57,854 nucleotides of DNA, taken from the NCBI GenBank assembly GCA_900754115.1, contig CAAEBM010000054.1:1-57854 (forward strand), read 5' to 3'. The position numbers and the translations under genes were made by a program. Below are positions 36,025 to 43,169 of this stretch, piece by piece. How positions within the stretch are numbered: position 1 is the stretch's first letter; every line of letters begins with the position of its first letter. The notes under the pieces are model-generated. The model made no database searches, was not told where the DNA came from, and saw only the letters and a program-made list of their open reading frames with translations. The stretch comes from Bacilli bacterium (lineage in GTDB: Bacteria > Bacillota_I > Bacilli_A > RFN20 > CAG-631).

Positions 36025-36960
36025 TTATATTTTCTCAATCACTCTTAACTTTGCACTATGAGAACGATTATTTTGTGCTAATTCTTCAGTTGAAGCGGTA
36101 ATAGGCTTTTTATAAACCCATCGAAATTGGGGTTTATCAGGATTTGGAAGTTGAACTAGACCTTTGACGGCTTTATAAGGATGAATTGCTTCCGAAAATA
36201 ATTGTTTTACCATTCGATCTTCTAAGGAATGAAAAGTAATAATTGCCATTCTTCCATTTGGTTTTAATAAACTTAAGCCATCCTGAATCACTTGTTTTAA
36301 ACTAACAAGTTCTTGATTCACTTCCATGCGAATTGCTTGAAAAACTTTTTTTGCCGGATGCCCTTTTTTTGAAAGGATTGCATTGGGCAACGATTTTTTA
36401 ATAATCTCTACTAATTCTAATGTCGTTTCAATTGGCTTTTTTTGCCGTTCATCACAAATGTTTTTTGCAATGACTTTAGAAAAAGGTTCTTCTCCATATT
36501 CGTAAAAAATTTTAACTAATTTTTCATAAGGATAGCGATTGATTACTTCGTAAGCATCTAAAACTTGGCGATTTTGATCCATTCGCATATCTAATCGAGC
36601 ATCAAACCGATAAGAAAAGCCTCTTTCTTGACTATCAAATTGATAAGAAGAAACTCCTAAATCTAAAAGAATTCCATCCACCTGATTGACTTGATATTGT
36701 TTTAAATCTTCAAGAAGATGACAATAATCATCGTAAATCAGGGTAAAAGCAGTACTAATTTCTTTTAAGGAGGTTGCATTGAGTTCAATTGCTGTTTTAT
36801 CTTTATCAAAAGCATACAAATGACCCGTTTTTATTTTTTTTAAAATTTCTTTGCTATGCCCTCCCCCACCAAGGGTTCCATCGACATAAATGCCATCAGG
36901 TTGAATTTGTAAGGCATCAATACTTTCTTGAAGTAACACAGAAACGTGATGATAAGCCAT
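36025..36960 (-). CDS. rsmH: 16S rRNA (cytosine1402-N4)-methyltransferase RsmH
   Basis: SAM-dependent methyltransferase acting on C1402 in the ribosomal decoding centre. The SAM motif is YVDGTLGGGGHSKEIL, with DGILLDLGVSSYQFD, ERGFSYRFDARLDMRMD and, near the C terminus, AIITFHSLEDRMVK. 311 residues, standard length. It shares a base with the mraZ stop codon. The rest of the dcw cluster (ftsI, mraY, murD, ftsW and others) does not follow. Confidence 0.97.
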   Translation of the reverse strand: MAYHHVSVLLQESIDALQIQPDGIYVDGTLGGGGHSKEILKKIKTGHLYAFDKDKTAIELNATSLKEISTAFTLIYDDYCHLLEDLKQYQVNQVDGILLDLGVSSYQFDSQERGFSYRFDARLDMRMDQNRQVLDAYEVINRYPYEKLVKIFYEYGEEPFSKVIAKNICDERQKKPIETTLELVEIIKKSLPNAILSKKGHPAKKVFQAIRMEVNQELVSLKQVIQDGLSLLKPNGRMAIITFHSLEDRMVKQLFSEAIHPYKAVKGLVQLPNPDKPQFRWVYKKPITASTEELAQNNRSHSAKLRVIEKI

Positions 36961-37400
36961 TATTCAATCCCTAATAAGAAACTAGATAGCTTTTCAGCAT
37001 TTTCTTCAAAACTTTCTTTTCCTTCGTTTTCAATTTGTTCCCAAGTTGTTGCGTCCCAAATTTCAATGGTAGCATTGACACCAACTATCACACATTCTTT
37101 TGAAATGTTTGCATTCGCAATGAGATAGTTAGGAATCTTTACTCTGCCATGTCCATCGATTTCACAATCACTTGCATTTCCATTTATCGTTCTGGATAAG
37201 GAACGAACCATTTTATTAGCTACTGGCATAGATAATAATGATTTTTGTAACTTTTCCCATTCTTGTTCAGGATAAATGGTAATACATTTTTCAAAACCAA
37301 TGGTGATAACAGCATTGTTACCAATTTTTTCACGAAACTTGGCGGGAAGGATTAAACGACCTTTATCATCTAGATTATGTCTAAATTGACCTCTAAACAT
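36960..37400 (-). CDS. mraZ: Transcriptional regulator MraZ
   Basis: DNA-binding SpoVT/AbrB-fold protein that oligomerises into rings and represses its own dcw promoter. 146 residues from ATG 37400 with the two repeated D-x-x-x-R motifs: HNLDDKGRLILPAKFR and CEIDGHGRVKIPNYL. The frame extends to 37424, but family members start at M-F-R-G-Q-F, and GGGAG lies nine bases upstream of 37400. The promoter region carries four phased repeats that are the expected MraZ target. Confidence 0.96.
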   Translation of the reverse strand: MFRGQFRHNLDDKGRLILPAKFREKIGNNAVITIGFEKCITIYPEQEWEKLQKSLLSMPVANKMVRSLSRTINGNASDCEIDGHGRVKIPNYLIANANISKECVIVGVNATIEIWDATTWEQIENEGKESFEENAEKLSSFLLGIE

Positions 37401-37409
37401 CGTTTTCAC

Positions 37410-37444
37410 TCCCTTTTGTCCCATTTCGTACCACTTGGTACCAC
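37410..37444 (-). promoter_or_regulatory. MraZ operator: four boxes with 10-bp phasing
   Basis: On the minus strand, G-rich five-base boxes recur exactly every 10 bases: GTGGT (37440-37444), GTGGT (37430-37434), ATGGG (37420-37424) and AGGGA (37410-37414). Arrays of TGGG or GTGG boxes one helical turn apart are the characterised binding sites of MraZ. The array runs from the likely transcription start to the RBS, and the last box is the Shine-Dalgarno itself. Confidence 0.75.
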
Positions 37445-37445
37445 T

Positions 37446-37474
37446 ATTATATCTTTCTTAAAAGATAAATGCAA
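37446..37474 (-). promoter_or_regulatory. mraZ promoter
   Basis: TTGCAT (37469-37474), a 17-base spacer and TATAAT (37446-37451) on the minus strand, immediately upstream of the MraZ boxes. Confidence 0.8.
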
Positions 37475-37579
37475 TAGCTTTTTTTTATTTTTTTTAAAAT
37501 GATCTATTTTTTTAAATTGAAATCTTTATCCTTTAAAGAAAAAAAGGTATAATAAATCTACCTGTTTAGGAGGGATAAA

Positions 37580-38215
37580 ATGGATTATGACATCATTATT
37601 TGGGATTTTAATGGCACTATCATCAATGACGTTCAATTATGCCATAATATTTTAAACACGATGCTACAAAATCATCATCTACCAATGGTTACATTAGAAG
37701 AATACAAAGACCTTTTTAATTTTCCAGTAAAAGATTATTATCAAAAAATTGGTTTTGATGTCTCTAATTACCATGAATTATCTATTGAATTTATGGAACT
37801 TTATCAAAATGCTTCTTTATCTTGTCCTTTATATCCTCACTTAAAAAGTATTTTAAAAGCTATAAAACAAAAAAAGATTATTCAAGTTTGTTTATCTGCT
37901 AGCCAAATTGATAATTTAAAAATGCAATTAAAACACTTTCAAATTGATACCTATTTTGATTTTATTTTAGGTTTAGATAATATCCATGCTAAAAGTAAAA
38001 TACATCTAGGTCAAAAGTGGATACAAACACATCATTATGAAAATAAAAAGATTTTATGCATTGGAGATTCTTTACACGATTTAGAAGTAGCCACTGCTTT
38101 ACAAGCAGATTGCATCTTGATGTCATATGGTCATTTTTCCAAATCTCGATTATTGAATCATTCTTGCATCGTAATGGATGACTTAAATCAATTAAAGGAT
38201 TATTTCAATTTATAG
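37580..38215 (+). CDS. HAD-superfamily phosphatase (Gph-like)
   Basis: 211 residues of the haloacid dehalogenase superfamily with a helical cap (subfamily IA). Motif I is IIWDFNGTIIND, where the second aspartate of DxDGT is replaced by N; motif II is VCLSAS, and motif IV is CIGDSLHDLEVA. It resembles phosphoglycolate phosphatase and pyrophosphatase relatives, but the substrate is uncertain, and the N in motif I is worth noting because the second aspartate normally acts as general acid/base. AGGAGGG precedes the ATG. TATAAT at 37548-37553 is a possible -10. Confidence 0.8.
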   Translation: MDYDIIIWDFNGTIINDVQLCHNILNTMLQNHHLPMVTLEEYKDLFNFPVKDYYQKIGFDVSNYHELSIEFMELYQNASLSCPLYPHLKSILKAIKQKKIIQVCLSASQIDNLKMQLKHFQIDTYFDFILGLDNIHAKSKIHLGQKWIQTHHYENKKILCIGDSLHDLEVATALQADCILMSYGHFSKSRLLNHSCIVMDDLNQLKDYFNL

Positions 38216-38244
38216 ATTGTTTTTTTTATAAACAATGATATAAT
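38216..38244 (+). promoter_or_regulatory. Promoter of the ECF S-component gene
   Basis: TTGTTT (38217-38222), a 16-base spacer and TATAAT (38239-38244). A 7-bp inverted repeat ATTGTTT / AAACAAT (38216-38222 and 38230-38236) overlaps the -35 and spacer and may be an operator or the HAD gene's weak terminator. Confidence 0.6.
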
Positions 38245-38257
38245 ACCTAATGTCTTC

Positions 38258-38287
38258 AGGGACCCTTTGTGGCCTAAAAAGAAAGGA
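38258..38287 (+). promoter_or_regulatory. Possible SD-sequestering pseudoknot in the ECF leader
   Basis: In the leader of about 45 bases, AGG (38258-38260) can pair with CCT (38273-38275), and the loop sequence CCTTT (38264-38268) can pair with AAAGG (38282-38286), the Shine-Dalgarno. An A-rich linker lies between. This is the topology of small H-type translational riboswitches such as preQ1-I, but the first stem is short and the sequence does not match a consensus I know. Confidence 0.3.
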
Positions 38288-38295
38288 TAAGTACA

Positions 38296-38892
38296 ATGAA
38301 AAATCGACTATTAATTAAAAAAATGACAGGCATTGCTATGCTTGCTGTCATCGTCTGTATTTTTGCTTTAATTAGCAATTATATCACTTTTGGAAGTGTC
38401 AATATTACTTTGGCATTAATTCCAATTGTCATTGGTGCCATTATTTATGGGCCCCTTGCTGGCTTTTTATTAGGACTTGTCAATGGAATAATGGTTTTAT
38501 TAGCACCTTCTACTTCTTTGTTTCTTTCTTATAACGTTTTTATTACAATTTTAGTTTGCCTTTTAAAAACTGCTATTGCAGGATTATTTGCTGGATATCT
38601 TTTTAAATGGTTAAAAAAGAAACATTTTAAATTAGGTGTGATTTTAGCTTCAATTAGTGTTCCCATTATTAATACGGGTTTATTTGCCTTAGCATCCATG
38701 ACTTTATTTTTACCTTTAATACAGGATATTACACCAAGTGCGACAAGCACTTATCAATTTATATTTTTAACAATGATTGGCGTGAATTTTATTATTGAAT
38801 TTGCTGTAAATTCTATTTTATCTCCTACTATTTTAACCATTGTTCACTATGTTTTAAAAAACCAATCCGAAAAAAAATTAAATCAAGAATAA
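38296..38892 (+). CDS. ECF transporter substrate-binding S component
   Basis: 198 residues, very hydrophobic, with about six transmembrane segments and the pattern I-T-L-A-L-I-P-I-V-I-G-A-I-I-Y-G-P near the N terminus, typical of energy-coupling-factor S components of the DUF3816/riboflavin-transporter-like group. S components bind a vitamin and share a common EcfA-EcfA'-EcfT module encoded elsewhere. The substrate cannot be deduced. It has its own promoter and a possibly structured leader. Confidence 0.82.
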   Translation: MKNRLLIKKMTGIAMLAVIVCIFALISNYITFGSVNITLALIPIVIGAIIYGPLAGFLLGLVNGIMVLLAPSTSLFLSYNVFITILVCLLKTAIAGLFAGYLFKWLKKKHFKLGVILASISVPIINTGLFALASMTLFLPLIQDITPSATSTYQFIFLTMIGVNFIIEFAVNSILSPTILTIVHYVLKNQSEKKLNQE

Positions 38893-38926
38893 AAAAAATA
38901 TACTTTTTAGTAAACGAGGTGGGTAT

Positions 38927-39376
38927 ATGAAAATCATTAAATTACAAAATCACCCTCATTTGCAATATTTAGCTGCTACTTGGTTTCATAAAAAATGGCA
39001 TCTTCCGACTGCAATTTATTTACAAAGTATACAAGATTGTATTAAAAATAAACAAGTTATTCCACAATGGTATATCGTTTTAGAAAATCAACAAATCATT
39101 GCAGGAGCTGGAGTCATTGAAAATGACTTTCATGAAAAAAAGGATAAATCACCAAACATTTGCGCTTTGTATGTCAATAAATCTTATAGAAATCAAGGAA
39201 TTGCTAAAAATTTATTAAATTTTATTTGTCAAGACATGAAAGAATTGCATATTTCTACTCTTTACCTTGTCACTGATCATACTTCTTTTTATGAACGCTT
39301 TGGCTGGAAGTGGATTGGTTATGCTAAAGAAGAAGGAACTAGTCATTTTCTTCGAATGTATCAGTACGATTTATAA
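38927..39376 (+). CDS. GNAT family N-acetyltransferase
   Basis: 149 residues with the GNAT core: A-L-Y-V-N-K-S-Y-R-N-Q-G-I-A-K-N-L-L, the acetyl-CoA pyrophosphate loop (Q/R-x-x-G-x-A) in helix alpha-1, and a C-terminal L-V-T-D-H-T-S-F-Y-E-R-F-G-W. Small single-domain members acetylate amino groups of metabolites, antibiotics or proteins; the substrate is unknown. GAGGTGGG precedes the ATG. It marks the left boundary of the viperin-containing island. Confidence 0.85.
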   Translation: MKIIKLQNHPHLQYLAATWFHKKWHLPTAIYLQSIQDCIKNKQVIPQWYIVLENQQIIAGAGVIENDFHEKKDKSPNICALYVNKSYRNQGIAKNLLNFICQDMKELHISTLYLVTDHTSFYERFGWKWIGYAKEEGTSHFLRMYQYDL

Positions 39377-39494
39377 AAAGAATGTATAGAAAGGCAAGTT
39401 TTCTTATTAAATGAAAAATTGTATTTTCTATTAAAATCAAAAATAAAGAATATTTTTGTATGTCAGCATTAGTAAAGATAATGTATCATCGCTT

Positions 39495-39524
39495 AAGTGG
39501 AAGGTATTTTGCTTTCCACTTTTT
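39495..39524 (+). terminator. Terminator upstream of the viperin island promoter
   Basis: AAGTGGAA / TTCCACTT arms around an 11-base loop, followed by TTT. It would stop transcription arriving from the GNAT gene. Confidence 0.7.
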
Positions 39525-39670
39525 ACTTTCAGTTATTTATGTCTGTTCCACTTGTTTTTCTTCGTATAAAACAAAGGATTATATCAGTTGTTTTTCTTTT
39601 TCAATTGTTGAATAAGATTGCTATGCCATAATTTTCTATTGAATCTTAAAATTTAATTTTTTCAATTTTA

Positions 39671-39699
39671 TTGACATTATAAATATTGTATTGTACACT
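39671..39699 (+). promoter_or_regulatory. Promoter of the RNase III-viperin operon
   Basis: TTGACA (39671-39676, a perfect -35), a 17-base spacer and TACACT (39694-39699). Transcription would start near 39706, leaving a leader of about 193 bases before the first gene. Confidence 0.75.
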
Positions 39700-39898
39700 T
39701 TAAATTGCAGAAGACAAAGGTTATACTTTTTTGCAAATATGGAATATGCATGACTTTGTTGAATACAAGATGTTGCTATTCAACCCAAATTTTCAAAAAA
39801 CTATTGGTAACAACATTATTTAAATAATCTTGAAACCTCCCTAAGAATTCTGCATAAGGATTATATCATTCCAAAACAAAATCAAAGGAGGATTTTCT

Positions 39899-42175
39899 AT
39901 GTCTATGTATGAAAACGTAGATGGCCTATTTTGGTTGTCCATTTTTTCTATTCAAAACGAAGAGGAAAAAAAACAACTACTAAAATTGATTAAAGAATAT
40001 CATGTTGACTATACCGCTCAATTGCTTGCTGACGAAATGCTTAAAGTATCCGGTATGAATTATTCTGAGTATAGACCCAATAATCCATGTGTACAGACCG
40101 CTTGCGAGCATGTTGCTTTAAAATTTATGCTATACGATTCCAACCTTGCAAAGGATTTGCTTAGCGAAGATGATTTTATCAAAGCAAAAGAAGTGTATAC
40201 AAGAAAGCAATACAATAGTAAATTACTTCAAAAACTTTTGTGTGATTTTTTAAAACTTTTGTCTGTAAAACGAGAAAAGATAAACTTAAAAAATCTTTTT
40301 ACGATTGCAATCATTGATGAGTTTCACAAGGTACAAGAAGATGAAATTAACATCAAATACGGAGTTTTGAAGAAAACAATGGAGAAGTTGGTCTCTGGTG
40401 TTAAAAGCAACTGTTACACAATAGCCGAATGTCTATATCTCGGATTCATTCCTTTGAATGATGCACTGAATCAATTTCTTTATGAAAAAACAAATTATAA
40501 CTTTAATCAGGCTAATAAAAGACACGGAAACAACGAAATGAGTACTCTTTTCTGTAATAATGAACAAAGAATAACCAATAATATTTTGCAACTTGCCCTT
40601 GTTAATGATGCGAATTTTTGGTCAAACCATGAGAATTTTAATGTTATAGCATTTCTCAATGAAATTACCAATCTCAACGATATTCGTCATGCAGAAAAAG
40701 TACTATTCTTCATTGCAGAAAACTTACAAAAAATACCACATATGAATATCGTGTTTGAACACAATTTTCCTCTTTATATGTCAAAGTATGATGAACTTGT
40801 AAAAAGTCTTGAGGATCAAGCATTTAGATTTTCTTTTAAGCGTTTAGAACCTTATTGTGACTTATCTAAAATAACTACCATACCACTTTGTTATCCTATG
40901 AGTAAAGTGGATTCTACTTTCTTTGAAACTGGTCAAAGAGTTTGGAAACGTTTTATTCAATATTACAATTACCCAAACGATTATAAAGTTGTTGAATCTT
41001 ACCTTGCAAATGAAGTTAATCGCTTTGTTTCTGGAGAAACTCATCAATATAATGATATTGCAGTTATTCTTGATGTTGCACCATTTAGATATTCTGCAGA
41101 TAACGAGGATAGAAGACTTTTTGCAGCTTACCACTCCGATTGTTTTTCAGCCGATAGTATATGGAAACGCGTATATTTAAAAGCATATGCTGTCACTTTT
41201 CTTTCTGACAATGAACAAATGCAGTTTTCCTATCTACAAAGAATTTTTTCAGACTTATTAAAGACAATAGAAAAGCGAATTGGAATTTGTACCATTCATC
41301 AACTTGACACATCTACACGATTAAATCATTTTGAAGAACTGAAAAATATGCTCAACGCATATAACATCTATGTAAACGATGAGCACAGGAACGACTACAT
41401 CATCTCTCTACTTGACCGAAATACCGCACTTATTGAAGAATCAGAAGTTTTTCCCATTCTTGAACAAATAGGAGATGCCATATATGGACTCGCTATTGCC
41501 GAACTTTTATTTTACAATCCTAATACCGAAAACATGGCAAAGAATTTTGAAAACTTTACTCGAGCCGAAACACAAGTATTAATCTCTAAAAGACAAGGTT
41601 TTGACAAACTTTATTTACATATAGGATTACCAACAAAATACGTTGAATACAACTCGTTGTTTTACGATTTCGAAGTGTTCAATGAAGAAAAACTTCAAGC
41701 ATTCAATCAAGAAAAGTATCTTGCAGATTCGTTAGAAATGATTATTGGAGCTGTTTATCGTGATGCAGGCATTGAACAAGCTCTTAATTTCACAAAACAA
41801 CTCCTTCTCAGTACATTTCCAAAACAACTGTACAAAGAAGTTCGTCCAACTGAAGAAAACAAACACAAAACAGACATCGATATGGACTATTGGTCAAGAA
41901 TACTCCCTTCTCCTTGCTCTGATATGACTAATGAACTTAGAACACTTTGGAACGCACTTGATAAGGTTCTTCTAATTCATTCTCTTGGCACGGATGACAA
42001 AGATAAACGAAGATATATCACAAATAACTTTGGAAATGCAGCTATTTATGGAGAAAAACACAAATCTGTAGTGACATGGACTTTCTATGATTATCTCAAT
42101 AATGGTCTTATGTATGTTTTAGAAAAATATGGCGATACAATTCGAAATAACTACATAAACAATAAAAAATTCTAA
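39899..42175 (+). CDS. Large protein with C-terminal RNase III domain, viperin-associated
   Basis: 758 residues. About residues 495-640 are a RNase III fold: I-L-E-Q-I-G-D-A-I-Y-G-L-A-I matches the signature L-E-F-L-G-D-A-V-L-G, and Y-L-A-D-S-L-E-M-I-I-G-A-V-Y matches the second catalytic segment. All four metal-binding acidic residues are present as E522, D526, D610 and E613 (equivalent to E40, D44, D107 and E110 of Aquifex RNase III). Residues 1-480 are not recognised and look largely helical. The last about 118 residues do not look like a dsRNA-binding domain. No signal peptide or membrane segment. AAAGGAGGA seven bases before the ATG is a strong RBS. It is followed by the viperin gene after 47 bases. 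It is not the housekeeping rnc gene: far longer, and in an accessory context. Probable role: RNA-cleaving effector or sensor of an antiphage operon (inference). Confidence 0.8.
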   Translation: MSMYENVDGLFWLSIFSIQNEEEKKQLLKLIKEYHVDYTAQLLADEMLKVSGMNYSEYRPNNPCVQTACEHVALKFMLYDSNLAKDLLSEDDFIKAKEVYTRKQYNSKLLQKLLCDFLKLLSVKREKINLKNLFTIAIIDEFHKVQEDEINIKYGVLKKTMEKLVSGVKSNCYTIAECLYLGFIPLNDALNQFLYEKTNYNFNQANKRHGNNEMSTLFCNNEQRITNNILQLALVNDANFWSNHENFNVIAFLNEITNLNDIRHAEKVLFFIAENLQKIPHMNIVFEHNFPLYMSKYDELVKSLEDQAFRFSFKRLEPYCDLSKITTIPLCYPMSKVDSTFFETGQRVWKRFIQYYNYPNDYKVVESYLANEVNRFVSGETHQYNDIAVILDVAPFRYSADNEDRRLFAAYHSDCFSADSIWKRVYLKAYAVTFLSDNEQMQFSYLQRIFSDLLKTIEKRIGICTIHQLDTSTRLNHFEELKNMLNAYNIYVNDEHRNDYIISLLDRNTALIEESEVFPILEQIGDAIYGLAIAELLFYNPNTENMAKNFENFTRAETQVLISKRQGFDKLYLHIGLPTKYVEYNSLFYDFEVFNEEKLQAFNQEKYLADSLEMIIGAVYRDAGIEQALNFTKQLLLSTFPKQLYKEVRPTEENKHKTDIDMDYWSRILPSPCSDMTNELRTLWNALDKVLLIHSLGTDDKDKRRYITNNFGNAAIYGEKHKSVVTWTFYDYLNNGLMYVLEKYGDTIRNNYINNKKF

Positions 42176-42194
42176 TTAAAATGGAATGGTATAA

Positions 42195-42218
42195 TCCTCC
42201 AAATTTATTTTAGGAGGA
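42195..42218 (+). promoter_or_regulatory. SD-sequestering hairpin before the viperin gene
   Basis: TCCTCC (42195-42200) is perfectly complementary to the viperin SD GGAGGA (42213-42218) across a 12-base loop. A TATAAT at 42190-42195 lacks a -35. The hairpin could tie translation of the viperin to ribosomes finishing the upstream gene, or allow another control. Confidence 0.5.
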
Positions 42219-42222
42219 AAAT

Positions 42223-43071
42223 ATGAAAAAATATAAATATACTGTTATAAATTACCACATAACTAATTTTTGCAATTATAATTGCACGTATTGCTTTGGA
42301 AAATTTCACAAACAGGAGCTTTCACTTGATGATTCTAAACGAATAATCGATAAGATTGCTTTATACTTTGCTCAAAATCAAATAACTGACGGAAGAATTA
42401 ATTTCGCAGGTGGGGAACCGACCTTATACAAAGATCTTGATATTTTAATTGATTATGCTAACTCGAAAGGAATTCAAGTATCAATCGTTACAAATGGTTC
42501 TTTATTAACTTTTGAGCGCATTCGTAATTGGCAAGGAAAAGTAGTATGTATTGGACTCAGTATTGATTCTCTTGATAGTAAAACCAATTTAATAATTGGT
42601 AGATGCAATCAAAAAAACATAATAGAACTTTCACATTGGATTGAACTCTCAAAAATCATACATGAATGCAATATTGATTTAAAGATAAACACGGTAGTTT
42701 CAAAATTAAATCTTGACGAAGATTTTTCGAAATTATATCAAGAATTGAAACCAAAAAAAATCAAATTGTTTCAAATGCATTTGATTAATGGAATCAATGA
42801 CCAAGCAGAACCTTATAAGATTACTGTTAGCGAATTTGAAAATTTTTGCGAGCGACACAAAGCATTTGCTTCACTTATCGTTTCTGAGCCTTGTGGAAGT
42901 ATGGAAAATTCCTATTTAATGATTAATCCACAGGGTGAATTGCAACTAAACAACAATGGTACATATCAAACTTTTGGTGATTTGAAAACATCTTCTCTTT
43001 CCGAGTTACTAAAAACAGCTCCATTGGATTCTGAAAAATTTAGTTCTCGTTATATAAAGAAGAAAAAATAA
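42223..43071 (+). CDS. Prokaryotic viperin (radical SAM ddhNTP synthase)
   Basis: 282 residues. Radical SAM cluster motif C17-N-Y-N-C21-T-Y-C24 inside an N-terminal H-I-T-N-F-C, followed by I-N-F-A-G-G-E-P (59-66), V-S-I-V-T-N-G-S (86-93), I-G-L-S-I-D-S-L-D with N-L-I-I-G-R (110-127), K-I-N-T-V-V (154-159), L-F-Q-M-H-L-I-N-G (182-190) and S-Y-L-M-I-N-P near the C terminus. Each block aligns in order with human viperin (for example SGGEP, SIVSNGS, DSFDEEVNVLIGR, KINSV, VFQCLLIEG), so this is a viperin rather than a generic radical SAM enzyme such as MoaA. Viperins convert CTP, GTP or UTP to 3'-deoxy-3',4'-didehydro nucleotides that terminate viral transcripts. Which nucleotide is used here is not readable. 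No nucleotide kinase lies beside it. Confidence 0.9.
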   Translation: MKKYKYTVINYHITNFCNYNCTYCFGKFHKQELSLDDSKRIIDKIALYFAQNQITDGRINFAGGEPTLYKDLDILIDYANSKGIQVSIVTNGSLLTFERIRNWQGKVVCIGLSIDSLDSKTNLIIGRCNQKNIIELSHWIELSKIIHECNIDLKINTVVSKLNLDEDFSKLYQELKPKKIKLFQMHLINGINDQAEPYKITVSEFENFCERHKAFASLIVSEPCGSMENSYLMINPQGELQLNNNGTYQTFGDLKTSSLSELLKTAPLDSEKFSSRYIKKKK

Positions 43072-43118
43072 TTATATGTTTAACTTAACATCAAATCATT
43101 AGAGTTAAAAAAGCCTTT

Positions 43119-43158
43119 AAAAAAACTGTCACGGACTTTTGAACATGACAGTTTTTTT
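43119..43158. terminator. Terminator after the viperin gene
   Basis: AAAAAAACTGTCA (43119-43131) pairs with TGACAGTTTTTTT (43146-43158). Symmetric A and T tracts allow termination of both the viperin operon and the converging coaX gene, whose stop lies 12 bases away. Confidence 0.85.
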
Positions 43159-43169
43159 GTTCTATTTTT

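Larger units (their letters stand above)
39377..39898 (+). other. 522-base intergenic region before the RNase III-viperin operon
   Basis: Non-coding and AT-rich. It contains a terminator at 39495-39524, about 150 bases (39525-39670) with nothing recognisable, the operon promoter at 39671-39699 and a leader of about 190 bases. The leader contains a 7-bp stem-loop TTGAATA / TATTCAA (39759-39765 and 39777-39783), a perfect 14-bp palindrome ATTATTTAAATAAT (39815-39828) and a CCTCC (39836-39840) complementary to the SD core at 39887-39891. Such a long leader is unusual among the genes of this window. Confidence 0.7.

Noticed and set aside
39899..42175. 758-residue gene as the housekeeping ribonuclease III
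   Set aside because: Rnc is about 230 residues with a C-terminal dsRBD and usually lies next to smc or acpP; this protein is three times longer and in an accessory unit.
42223..43071. Radical SAM protein read as MoaA/SPASM-type maturase
   Set aside because: The full ordered set of viperin blocks (INFxGGEP, SIVxNGS, DSxD...NxxIGR, KINxV) is present, there is no C-terminal SPASM or second cluster motif, and no precursor peptide is nearby.
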